Assembly (NCBI GenBank): GCA_016294035.1
Contig: JAEDCT010000032.1
Location: forward strand, 1 to 15,148
DNA: 15,148 nt
From: Treponema sp.
Lineage (GTDB): Bacteria; Spirochaetota; Spirochaetia; Treponematales; Treponemataceae
Direction: 5' to 3'
The first letter of the stretch is position 1, and every line of letters starts with the position of its first letter. The notes under the pieces are model-generated. The model was not told the DNA's origin. It saw only the letters and a program-made list of their open reading frames with translations, and did no database searches. The translations under genes and the position numbers were made by a program. Positions 1 through 5,731 of this stretch are shown piece by piece.

Positions 1-20
1 TTCTCAGTTCTCAGTTCTCT
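1..20. repeat. Short tandem heptamer at window edge
   Basis: TTCTCAG occurs twice in direct succession and a third, partial copy (TTCTCT) follows. The array is cut by the window edge, so its full length is unknown. Nothing shows whether it is coding or a promoter-spacing tract. Confidence 0.5.
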
Positions 21-72
21 AGGCGAAGAATATACAGACAACAAATATACAATAGAAATAATAGAAAATTTT

Positions 73-121
73 AAAAGGCACAGATTTCTGCTTTTACTGG
101 CAGGAAGCTGTGCCTTTTTTT
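73..121 (+). terminator. Rho-independent terminator of the upstream gene
   Basis: GGCACAG (77-83) pairs with CTGTGCC (108-114). An inner helix, TTTCTGC with GCAGGAA, extends the stem with one G-U pair. The stem is preceded by AAAA and followed by a run of seven T. It ends a plus-strand transcript entering from outside the window and isolates the lipoprotein gene downstream. Confidence 0.9.
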
Positions 122-156
122 GTTTCTTTAAATAATTTTTACTAAGAGAGGTATTT

Positions 157-933
157 ATGAAAAAACACAGATGGTTTGCCGCACTTGCGGTAATGGTAAT
201 GGCACTTGCAGTTGCAGGATGTTCAGATGGTTCATCTGGAAATGAATTTGCTACTGGTTCATTAGGAGAAAGTGGAAATTCGTCTGGAGCAGGTAACAGT
301 GGAGTTGACTACAGCAAATGTGTAGTAGGAGACTTTGTCTTAAAAGACGGAACAGTATTGTCTAAAGATAAGACTCCAGAAAGCGATACAGTTGCCGCCG
401 TAATTGTTCGTGCTGCAGCAGACGGCAAGCCAGCCCTTGGCGTAGGAATTGTTCATAGCACAAGCCGTCTTGCATGGTGCACAGAAAGTGCCGCAGGTTA
501 CAGCACAGACATAACTTCTTTGCACTCCACCTACAAGGACGGAAGGGACGGCTGGGAAAAACTAAAAGCAGCCTGTCCTGATGCAGAGAGCAATCCTGAA
601 AATTACCCTGCATGGAACTATAGCTTAACTTATGCTGAAACAAACGGTCTTACAGGAGACCTTGCAACAGGCTGGTACTTCCCAACTTTGGAAGAACTGG
701 CAACAATCTGCAAGAACAAAACTGCAGTAGATGAAAGCCTTGCAAAAGCAGGCGGAAGCACATTTGGCACAAGCGGGTACTGGTCTTGTATTCAGCACAG
801 TTCCGAAAAGCAAAAACATTACGCGTATTTATATATTTTCGATATAAACCCTTGGACCGGCAAAGAAGGCTGTTCAAGCGAACTGCACAAGAGCGGTAAC
901 GGTTATGTTTGTAGTGTTCGGGCTTTTAATTAG
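157..933 (+). CDS. Lipoprotein with C-terminal DUF1566-like domain; possible DGR variable protein
   Basis: Predicted 258-residue envelope lipoprotein. The start is supported by AGAGAGG at 145-151, five bases before ATG. Residues 1-21 are a signal peptide ending in lipobox V-A-G with lipidated Cys22. Residues 23-50 are a Gly/Ser/Asn-rich linker. The rest resembles treponemal DUF1566 proteins (FGE/C-type-lectin-like fold): VVGDFVLKDGTVLSKD (56-71), GVGIVHSTSRLAWC (95-108), GWYFPTLEEL (172-181), GYWSC (207-211) and the C-terminus VCSVRAFN (251-258). In such proteins the stretch between YWS and VRAF is variable and, in TvpA-like proteins, is the DGR target. Here that would be about residues 207-258 (nt ~775-930). 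The following avd-like fragment supports this reading, but no template repeat or reverse transcriptase is visible. The ligand is unknown. Domain call is fairly sure; DGR role is inference. Confidence 0.85.
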   Translation: MKKHRWFAALAVMVMALAVAGCSDGSSGNEFATGSLGESGNSSGAGNSGVDYSKCVVGDFVLKDGTVLSKDKTPESDTVAAVIVRAAADGKPALGVGIVHSTSRLAWCTESAAGYSTDITSLHSTYKDGRDGWEKLKAACPDAESNPENYPAWNYSLTYAETNGLTGDLATGWYFPTLEELATICKNKTAVDESLAKAGGSTFGTSGYWSCIQHSSEKQKHYAYLYIFDINPWTGKEGCSSELHKSGNGYVCSVRAFN

Positions 934-971
934 TGGCGCGTAGCGGCACGGATTTAGCTATTTAACAATTT

Positions 972-1000
972 TATAATTTCCGGCTCAGCCGGAAATTATA
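972..1000. repeat. Perfect 13-bp palindrome (hairpin/cruciform) after the lipoprotein gene
   Basis: TATAATTTCCGGC (972-984) and GCCGGAAATTATA (988-1000) are exact reverse complements around a TCA loop. No T-tract follows, so it is a poor classical terminator. It lies 38 bases after the lipoprotein stop and 12 bases before the avd-like fragment. In DGRs a hairpin or cruciform just downstream of the variable repeat promotes retrohoming; that role is possible here. It could instead stabilise the mRNA 3' end. Confidence 0.75.
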
Positions 1001-1012
1001 TCGGAAAAATTT

Positions 1013-1108
1013 ATGGCTTTGTATTATGACCTGCCTGTTTTTAAGGATGTATACCAGATGACTTTAAGAATATTTCAGGTAACAACAAATTTTACAGGTG
1101 ACGCGTAA
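1013..1108 (+). pseudogene. Truncated remnant resembling DGR accessory gene avd
   Basis: An ATG-initiated frame of 31 codons begins MALYYDLPVFKDVYQMTLR, continues IFQVTTNF, and stops after TGDA. This strongly resembles, from memory, the first helix of the four-helix-bundle Avd family of treponemal DGRs, where I expect roughly MALYYDLPV(Y/F)KDVY, then an F-P-R-E-Y-K-Y-T-L-G-Q-D segment and about 80 more residues. Here homology ends at about the second helix and a stop follows at once, so the gene looks deleted rather than short. The following frame (about 1109-1150) reads SSALARAENWNIN and may be another displaced scrap, which I could not assign. Its position just after a DUF1566 lipoprotein matches the usual variable-protein/avd order. 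It has no good Shine-Dalgarno. An unrelated short protein is the alternative. Confidence 0.55.
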
Positions 1109-1119
1109 GCTCTGCCCTA

Positions 1120-1167
1120 GCTCGTGCTGAAAACTGGAATATCAATTAACGTTTAGTTTGCACGAGC
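1120..1167. repeat. Imperfectly spaced 8-bp inverted repeat
   Basis: GCTCGTGC (1120-1127) and GCACGAGC (1160-1167) are exact reverse complements separated by 32 bases. They surround a short AT-rich stretch between the avd-like remnant and the next hairpin. Function unknown; it may be the edge of a degraded element. Confidence 0.45.
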
Positions 1168-1169
1168 CA

Positions 1170-1200
1170 TGAGTTTTTTTAACGCTTCGTTAAAAACTCA
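1170..1200. repeat. 13-bp inverted repeat with two-base bulge
   Basis: The left arm TGAGTTTTTTTAACG (1170-1184) pairs with CGTTAAAAACTCA (1188-1200) around a CTT loop, leaving two unpaired T. The stem is AT-rich and no clean T-run follows on either strand, so terminator activity would be weak. It lies just upstream of the promoter at 1253. Confidence 0.6.
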
Positions 1201-1252
1201 GGAAAAATTAAGCCCGGTTTTTTATTTTGTGCTATATTGACTTTTTATTAAT

Positions 1253-1281
1253 TTGACGAAAAATTTGGTTGGTGGTATATT
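1253..1281 (+). promoter_or_regulatory. Sigma-70-type promoter for a small RNA
   Basis: TTGACG (1253-1258) and TATATT (1276-1281) are separated by exactly 17 bases, close to the consensus -35 and -10 boxes. The expected start of transcription is about 1288. No protein gene follows on this strand before the terminator at 1349-1388, so the likely product is a short non-coding RNA. Confidence 0.65.
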
Positions 1282-1287
1282 AAAAGG

Positions 1288-1388
1288 AAGGAAGTGCCCG
1301 AACATTTGGTCATCTCCACAAGTTTCTTTTTGTCCTAAAAGGACGCAAGACCGCTACAGTGGGTCAGACTGGGCGGTCATTTTTTTTT
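1288..1388 (+). ncRNA. Candidate ~100-nt antitoxin-like small RNA
   Basis: Inferred transcript from the promoter at 1253-1281 to the T-tract ending at 1388. It can fold a small hairpin, GTCCT-AAA-AGGAC (1332-1344), and ends in the two-part terminator stem. It converges on the minus-strand micro-ORF at 1394-1483, overlapping the 3' end of that mRNA. Its 5' part contains TGCCCGAAC (1295-1303). The plus strand over the micro-ORF start has TGCACGAAC (1484-1492), so the RNA could pair with the toxin translation start with eight of nine positions matched. TCTCC (1313-1317) could add a short pairing with the Shine-Dalgarno. Convergent genes, overlapping 3' ends and a second contact at the start site recall the Fst/RNAII (par) type I antitoxins. 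The 5' and 3' ends are predicted, not measured. Confidence 0.5.
1349..1388 (+). terminator. Rho-independent terminator of the small RNA
   Basis: GACCGC (1349-1354) pairs with GCGGTC (1373-1378), and an inner stem CAGT (1357-1360) pairs with ACTG (1368-1371), with a seven-base loop. Nine T follow at 1380-1388. On the minus strand the same stem is followed only by a broken T-rich stretch, so it may also end the convergent mRNA, less efficiently. Confidence 0.85.
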
Positions 1389-1393
1389 CTCTT

Positions 1394-1483
1394 CTACTTA
1401 TAAAGGTAGGAAAGAACGGCAATAATTGTGCAGATTACTGTTACTACGCATGCAACAACAGCAATAAATCTGTCAAAATTCAT
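1394..1483 (-). CDS. 29-residue hydrophobic membrane peptide, candidate type I toxin
   Basis: Minus-strand micro-ORF. ATG (1483-1481) is preceded by GGGAGG (1497-1492) with about eight bases between, a strong and correctly spaced Shine-Dalgarno. The peptide opens MNFDRF, has a continuous hydrophobic core IAVVACVVTVICTIIAVL (residues 7-24) long enough to span a membrane, and ends SYLYK with a positive charge. This layout is typical of type I toxins such as Fst, TxpA and Ldr, although I recognise no family by sequence. It faces a plus-strand RNA gene ending in a strong terminator, and its own leader can mask the Shine-Dalgarno. The adjacent 82-codon TTG frame on the other strand runs through this gene, a promoter and a terminator and is not a competitor. 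A small non-toxic membrane subunit remains possible. No convincing promoter was found. Confidence 0.6.
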   Translation of the reverse strand: MNFDRFIAVVACVVTVICTIIAVLSYLYK

Positions 1484-1490
1484 TGCACGA

Positions 1491-1541
1491 ACCTCCCGTA
1501 AAGTTAATCAACCAGTTTTCTGGCTGTCAGAGTCGGGAGAT
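1491..1541 (-). promoter_or_regulatory. Leader helix that can mask the micro-ORF Shine-Dalgarno
   Basis: On the minus strand, leader bases 1541-1534 (ATCTCCCG) can pair with 1498-1491 (CGGGAGGT), covering the Shine-Dalgarno with seven Watson-Crick pairs and one G-U. The enclosed loop holds a CCAG-AAAA-CTGG hairpin. Shine-Dalgarno masking by the 5' leader is a common restraint in type I toxin mRNAs. The sequence also lets the upstream arm act as an anti-Shine-Dalgarno switch. Confidence 0.5.
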
Positions 1542-1565
1542 AGGGAACGGCCTCGTAGAGGCAAA

Positions 1566-1685
1566 GGGGATGTCCAAAAAGTATCGTCATGCTGAACTTG
1601 ATTCAGCATCTACACTATATCAAGGTCTATAGATTCTGAATCAAGTTCGGAATGACACTAGGAAGTAAACTTATTGGTCATCCCC
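1566..1685. repeat. MITE-like interspersed inverted-repeat element
   Basis: Outer ends GGGGATGTCC (1566-1575) and GGTCATCCCC (1676-1685) are reverse complements at nine of ten positions. The core arms 1586-1612 and 1630-1656 match at 24 of 27, centred on GAACTTGATTCAG. There is no ORF inside. The GTCAT...GAACTTGATTCAG core resembles multi-copy intergenic repeats I have seen in several anaerobe genomes. No target-site duplication is visible. The element lies directly upstream of the micro-ORF leader and could supply or insulate its promoter. Confidence 0.65.
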
Positions 1686-1812
1686 GCGGGTCTGCGCAGC
1701 TTATTCTTTAATGCCAGCCCACAGAACCATATAGGGTAAACCGGAAAATATTGTGCTAAGGCACAAAATCCCTTACGAATTAGTGAGAATCCTGGGCAAA
1801 AATGAGCTTGCG
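1686..1812. other. Non-coding stretch before rnz
   Basis: No gene is supported here. A small hairpin TTGTGC-TAAG-GCACAA lies at 1751-1766, and GCCCA (1717-1721) could pair with TGGGC (1793-1797) to enclose it, so some RNA structure is possible. On the minus strand a stop-free frame from about 1773 to a stop at 1701-1703 ends ...FSGLPYMVLWAGIKE and might be the tail of a lost membrane protein, but it has no start or ribosome site. Confidence 0.4.
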
Positions 1813-1841
1813 TTGAATAAATGTCAAATATCGTATAAAAT
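1813..1841 (+). promoter_or_regulatory. Possible promoter of the rnz operon
   Basis: TTGAAT (1813-1818) and TAAAAT (1836-1841) are 17 bases apart. Transcription would then start within a few bases of the ATG at 1851, so the rnz mRNA may be nearly leaderless, in agreement with the absence of a good Shine-Dalgarno. The alternative -10 TATAAA at 1834 gives a poorer 15-base spacer. Confidence 0.4.
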
Positions 1842-1850
1842 CAGGGCATT

Positions 1851-2777
1851 ATGAACATGGAAGCATTTGTATTGGGCTGTGGGGGAATGATGCCATTGCC
1901 ATACCGCCATCTGACTTCGGTTCTCTTGAGAAGGGACGGAGATCTTTTTTTGTTTGACGGCGGAGAAGGAACCCAGGTTTCATTGAGACGGCTTAATCTT
2001 AAGTGGAAGAAAATAAATGCCATTTTTGTCTCTCATACTCATGCAGATCATGTGACTGGTCTTCCTGGAATTCTCATGCTTTCTGCTCAAGTAGACAGAA
2101 GTGAGCCGTTGTATATATTCGGTCCTCCTAAAATTGCAGAGTATATTGAATCAAGCAGAAAAGTTCTGGACATGTACATTAACTATCCAATCGTAGTGAA
2201 GGAAATTGCTGCTCCGTGTGTTGTTTATGAGGGTGAAGGATTTAAGGTAAGGGCATTTCCTCTGGATCACACAAAGGTTTGTGTCGGATATACTCTTGAA
2301 GAAGAAGACAGACCCGGTGAGTTTAATCCGGATGAGGCCATGAAGCTAAATGTGGAGCGAGGTCCCCTTTGGGGAAAGCTTCAGCACGGTGAACCGGTAA
2401 TCAATTCAGATGGTCAAGAAGTAAGGCCTGAGCAGGTTGTGGGAAAGAGCAGAAAGGGACGCAAATTCAGCTTTGTTACCGATACCCAGTACCTTCCGTC
2501 CATATCAGCTGAGGTAAAGGACAGTGATCTTCTTATCTGCGAGGGAATGTTTGCGGATGATTGTGAGGATCAGGCCAGGGAAAAAAAGCACATGACTTCA
2601 AGGCAGGCTGCAACCATTGCCAGGGATTCTGCTTCCAGGAGAATGGCAATAATCCACTACAGCCCGAGATACAATGACAAGGACCTTGATATTCTGCTCA
2701 GGCAGGCTCGGGAAGTTTATCCGGAAACAGAGCTAACAAGAGACAGAATGCACATAGAGATTCCATATGTGGACTGA
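1851..2777 (+). CDS. rnz: Ribonuclease Z (tRNA 3' endonuclease)
   Basis: Cytoplasmic zinc metallo-beta-lactamase nuclease that removes the 3' trailer of precursor tRNAs, chiefly those without an encoded CCA. 308 residues, the usual length for the short (ElaC-type) form. The zinc signature SHTHADHVTGLPG begins at residue 61, giving H62, H64, D66 and H67. Further family marks are the HTK...GYTLEE segment, the GPLWGKLQHGEPV stretch near the exosite, FVTDTQYLP, CEGMF, and the C-terminal AIIHYSPRY with H269. Met1 (1851) and Met3 (1857) are both possible starts. AGGG at 1843-1846 fits the second better, while the first may be near-leaderless. It overlaps the next gene by 11 bases, so it heads the operon. 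The window also holds a tRNA-Leu without encoded CCA, a natural substrate. Confidence 0.93.
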   Translation: MNMEAFVLGCGGMMPLPYRHLTSVLLRRDGDLFLFDGGEGTQVSLRRLNLKWKKINAIFVSHTHADHVTGLPGILMLSAQVDRSEPLYIFGPPKIAEYIESSRKVLDMYINYPIVVKEIAAPCVVYEGEGFKVRAFPLDHTKVCVGYTLEEEDRPGEFNPDEAMKLNVERGPLWGKLQHGEPVINSDGQEVRPEQVVGKSRKGRKFSFVTDTQYLPSISAEVKDSDLLICEGMFADDCEDQAREKKHMTSRQAATIARDSASRRMAIIHYSPRYNDKDLDILLRQAREVYPETELTRDRMHIEIPYVD

Positions 2778-3495
2778 TCCTGTAGTAGTTGAAAATTTTT
2801 ACAAGAAATACGACCCAAAGAAAAAGGAATATGCCTGTGAGAATGTGAATTTCTTTGCAGGTTCAAATTCCATTACAGGGCTTCTGGGACAGAACGGAGC
2901 GGGTAAGTCCACGCTTCTGAAAGCCATAGCAGGTTTTCATTATGCAACTGAGGGAACCATAAGTGTCTGCGGTTGCACGGATCTTCCTGACATAAGAAAA
3001 AATGTTGCCTTTGTGCCTGAGATTCCAGTCCTGGACAGAAGTCTTACTGTAAAGGAACTGCTTTTTCTTGAGGCCTCTCTATCTGGAAATGAAGGAAGCC
3101 AGTCCTGCCGCGGGATTGTTGACAGGGCTGTTGAAATTTGTGCTCTCAATGAAGTCTTTCTTGAAAGGGTGTCAAAATTGTCACGGGGATTCCTGCAGAG
3201 AGTCAGCCTTGCAAAGTCTATTTGCAGAAAAACAAAAGTCATTGTGATGGATGAGTTTTCTTCGGGACTTGATCCTGTTCAGAATGCACTCATTCGCAGG
3301 CAGATTGTGGAGCTTGCAAAGACCAAAACCATCATTCTTTCCACCCATCACATAGAAGAAGCCCAAAATCTGTGCAATAAAGTATACATCATGACAAAGG
3401 GCATGGTTGCTTGTAATGGAACAATTGATGAAGTTGTGTCTTTTTCAGGGTGCAGGAATCTTGAGGAAGCTTTCATAAGGCTAACGGGAAACTGA
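2767..3495 (+). CDS. ABC transporter ATPase, GldA-like
   Basis: 242-residue nucleotide-binding subunit of an ABC complex at the inner membrane. Walker A GQNGAGKST is at 41-49, the signature LSRGF at 138-142 (in place of LSGGQ), Walker B KVIVMDE at 157-163, the D-loop SGLD at 166-169 and the H-loop LSTHH at 191-195. The Q-loop position carries E85 (FVPE) rather than Gln. As I recall, the P-E and LS(K/R)G forms are typical of GldA-type ATPases linked to gliding or Nos-type exporters. The ATG lies inside the end of rnz (11-base overlap), implying translational coupling, and the permease gene follows after 4 bases. The substrate cannot be read from the sequence. The ATPase call is certain; the GldA subfamily is probable. 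Confidence 0.9.
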   Translation: MWTDPVVVENFYKKYDPKKKEYACENVNFFAGSNSITGLLGQNGAGKSTLLKAIAGFHYATEGTISVCGCTDLPDIRKNVAFVPEIPVLDRSLTVKELLFLEASLSGNEGSQSCRGIVDRAVEICALNEVFLERVSKLSRGFLQRVSLAKSICRKTKVIVMDEFSSGLDPVQNALIRRQIVELAKTKTIILSTHHIEEAQNLCNKVYIMTKGMVACNGTIDEVVSFSGCRNLEEAFIRLTGN

Positions 3496-3499
3496 AACA

Positions 3500-5731
3500 A
3501 TGATCAGGAAACTAATTGGACGTTATTTTTATCAGCTAAGGATAAATCCTCTTTTCTACGTTCTCTTGTGTGCTTTTGTTGTTTTTGCCTCAATTGATTT
3601 TTTCTACATGCAGAAATTCTATGTACTGGGCAAGGCTGAGCTTCACAGGTTTTTTGATGTGTTTCCGTATCTTTCGATTCTGTTTGTTCCTGCCATGGTT
3701 TCCATGTGCCGGTTTACGGGTGAGGAATATGTTCCTGTTGACGGATTGATTCTTACCGTTGCAAGGAATTTGATTCTGCTTATGGTTTGTGTCTGCGTGA
3801 TGATTTTCACAATGGCAGTTCCTCTGTGTGTCTCTCTTTTCGGAAAGGTTGAGTGGTCCTGTTATTTTACCGGTATTCTGGGAATTTTTTTGTATTTCTT
3901 TGGAGCCATGCCTTTTGGTGTCTATGTTTTTTCCAGATTCAGGAAGTCTGGTCCGGCCTTTCTTTTTTGTGCATTCATTCTTTTTGCTTTTAACATGATT
4001 CACGAGATTCCACTGTATTTCGAAATGGGAAAACTGTTCCAGTGGATTCTGAGGGTCTTTTCTTTTGCATGGCATTTTGATTCTTTTTCAAAGGGAATTG
4101 TTTCTTTTTCTGACACATTGTTTTTCATCTTGTGCGGATTGTATTTCTGTTTTCTGACTGTCATTTCGCTGGAAACTGGGCGCGGGCTTTCAACCGGATA
4201 TTTTAAGAGTCTCAAGAGGATCTTTGTCTTTTCATCACTCCTGCTTTTTGTGCTGATGAATGTCATAAATGCAAGGATTGATTTTTCATCCTCAAAGAAA
4301 TTCAGTCTTACAAAGCAAACTGAAATAATCTGCAGGGACGTTAATGAACCTTTGACAATCACTTTCTATGTGAGCCGGGAACTTGAATCCTTGTATCCTC
4401 AGGTAAGGGATATTTCAGATCTGCTTGAAAAATATTCTCTCTTGTCACGAAACATTTACTACGTGAAGGAAAATCCTGCCAGAAAGGGTATTGAAAAGAT
4501 TCTCAATGATCAGGGAATCTACGGTCAACCCCTTCGGACTGAAAATTCAACTACCATTACTTCCGTTTATTCTGCCGTGGGAGTTGAGTATCTTGGCCAG
4601 ACAAAAATCATTCCTTTTGTCATAGGAACCACTACGCTTGAATTTGATGTTACAAGCAGGATCTTTTCACTGCTTAACGGGGAGTCAAGGTTTGTGCAGA
4701 TTGCCATAGCCTCTCCAATGTCTCTGGATAACGACTATTCATACATTGTTCCGTATCTTGAGGCAAATGGATTTGTTGTTACTCAGTCATATTTGCCGTC
4801 CCAAAAGTCTGACGAAAACAATCTTGTTACCTTCGATCAGCTTCCGAAGTTTCCGCTTCTCATGCTGGGATATGAATTTCTTACTGAGGAAGACTGTCAG
4901 GCCCTGGAAAAATTTGTTCTTGACGGATCAAGGGCATTTGTTGCATCTCAGCCATACACAATTGATTTTGCAAACCAGTGGTCTGTTATTGAGGATGACA
5001 CGTCGTTTTTTGAGCGAACTCTTTTTACATTTGGAATTTACTTCAAGCATTCCATTACCTGTGACAAGTCAAATCTTAATATCAGGATGGATTCTCAGGA
5101 AAAGGATGCCTCAAGAAAATCAGAGTATATTGACTATCCGTTGATTCCAGTTCTTGAAAACCAGGAAAATGCTCCCCGCGGTATGACCTTGTACTGGCCG
5201 TGTGCAATGGATCTTGATGATGACATAGCACAGATGGTTGGAATGAAAACAAAGCCCCTTCTGCTCACAAGTGATTCTTCGTGGCAGCTGGAAAAATCAA
5301 ATGGCAGGTACGAGACTAATCCTTTTGAATTGGAAAAGATGCGAGCTGATCCGGAACGTTTTACCAGGAGTGTTGTTGCCTGTGCCTCATACATGGACAA
5401 TGAATTTGATGGGGGGATTCCTTCTATTATCGTAATGGGAGACCAGTATTCCCTTTGCTCCGGATTGATGACTGACAGGGAACGTCAGAGCGTTGATTCA
5501 AGGACTCTGGATTTTGTGTGTGACAGTCTTCTTGTCCTGAACGGGCAGGAAAAATTCGTAAGCCTCAAGAACAAGTCCTATTCTGAAAATTCTGCATTCT
5601 ACAAACTGTCAGCGAATGATATGCGATGCTATGAGATTATTTCAATTGTTTTCACGTGCATTGTTCCGGCTGTTATAATACTTTTTGTAAGTATATATTT
5701 TTTCAAAAAGAGGAAGGCATTCAACAAATGA
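3500..5731 (+). CDS. Fused ABC permease (GldF-like) and GldG-like protein
   Basis: 743-residue membrane protein. Residues 1-260 hold about seven hydrophobic segments (near 17-35, 52-70, 88-114, 122-146, 152-172, 205-225 and 241-257), the ABC-2-type permease. From RIDFSSSKKFSLTKQTE (259-275) onward the sequence matches the GldG / ABC_transp_aux pattern: short motif after the last helix, LTITFYVS (285-292), a long predominantly soluble extracytoplasmic region, and a final membrane helix near 708-735 followed by KKRK. In Bacteroidetes GldF and GldG are usually separate; here one chain appears to carry both. It starts 4 bases after the ATPase and overlaps the DUF4340 gene by ATGA. Spirochaetes do not glide by the Gld/Spr system, so an envelope or lipoprotein-handling role is more likely, but no substrate is evident. 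Confidence 0.8.
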   Translation: MIRKLIGRYFYQLRINPLFYVLLCAFVVFASIDFFYMQKFYVLGKAELHRFFDVFPYLSILFVPAMVSMCRFTGEEYVPVDGLILTVARNLILLMVCVCVMIFTMAVPLCVSLFGKVEWSCYFTGILGIFLYFFGAMPFGVYVFSRFRKSGPAFLFCAFILFAFNMIHEIPLYFEMGKLFQWILRVFSFAWHFDSFSKGIVSFSDTLFFILCGLYFCFLTVISLETGRGLSTGYFKSLKRIFVFSSLLLFVLMNVINARIDFSSSKKFSLTKQTEIICRDVNEPLTITFYVSRELESLYPQVRDISDLLEKYSLLSRNIYYVKENPARKGIEKILNDQGIYGQPLRTENSTTITSVYSAVGVEYLGQTKIIPFVIGTTTLEFDVTSRIFSLLNGESRFVQIAIASPMSLDNDYSYIVPYLEANGFVVTQSYLPSQKSDENNLVTFDQLPKFPLLMLGYEFLTEEDCQALEKFVLDGSRAFVASQPYTIDFANQWSVIEDDTSFFERTLFTFGIYFKHSITCDKSNLNIRMDSQEKDASRKSEYIDYPLIPVLENQENAPRGMTLYWPCAMDLDDDIAQMVGMKTKPLLLTSDSSWQLEKSNGRYETNPFELEKMRADPERFTRSVVACASYMDNEFDGGIPSIIVMGDQYSLCSGLMTDRERQSVDSRTLDFVCDSLLVLNGQEKFVSLKNKSYSENSAFYKLSANDMRCYEIISIVFTCIVPAVIILFVSIYFFKKRKAFNK

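Noticed and set aside
1253..1501. An 82-codon plus-strand frame opening at a TTG
   Set aside because: It runs through a promoter (-35 at its own start), a strong terminator and the antisense of the micro-ORF. It has no Shine-Dalgarno and no family-like sequence.
1701..1773. Minus-strand reading frame ending FSGLPYMVLWAGIKE as a gene remnant
   Set aside because: Only about 23 codons, no start or Shine-Dalgarno, and I could not assign it to a transporter family with any confidence.
1686..1850. A known structured RNA (RNase P, tmRNA, 6S or SRP RNA) before rnz
   Set aside because: Short helices and an ACAGAA-like string drew attention, but the conserved cores of these RNAs are missing and the length is too small.
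5656..5727. A 24-residue N-terminal extension of the DUF4340-like protein
   Set aside because: It lies inside the upstream gene. The ATG at 5728 has a good Shine-Dalgarno and an ATGA coupling, and places the membrane helix properly at the N-terminus.
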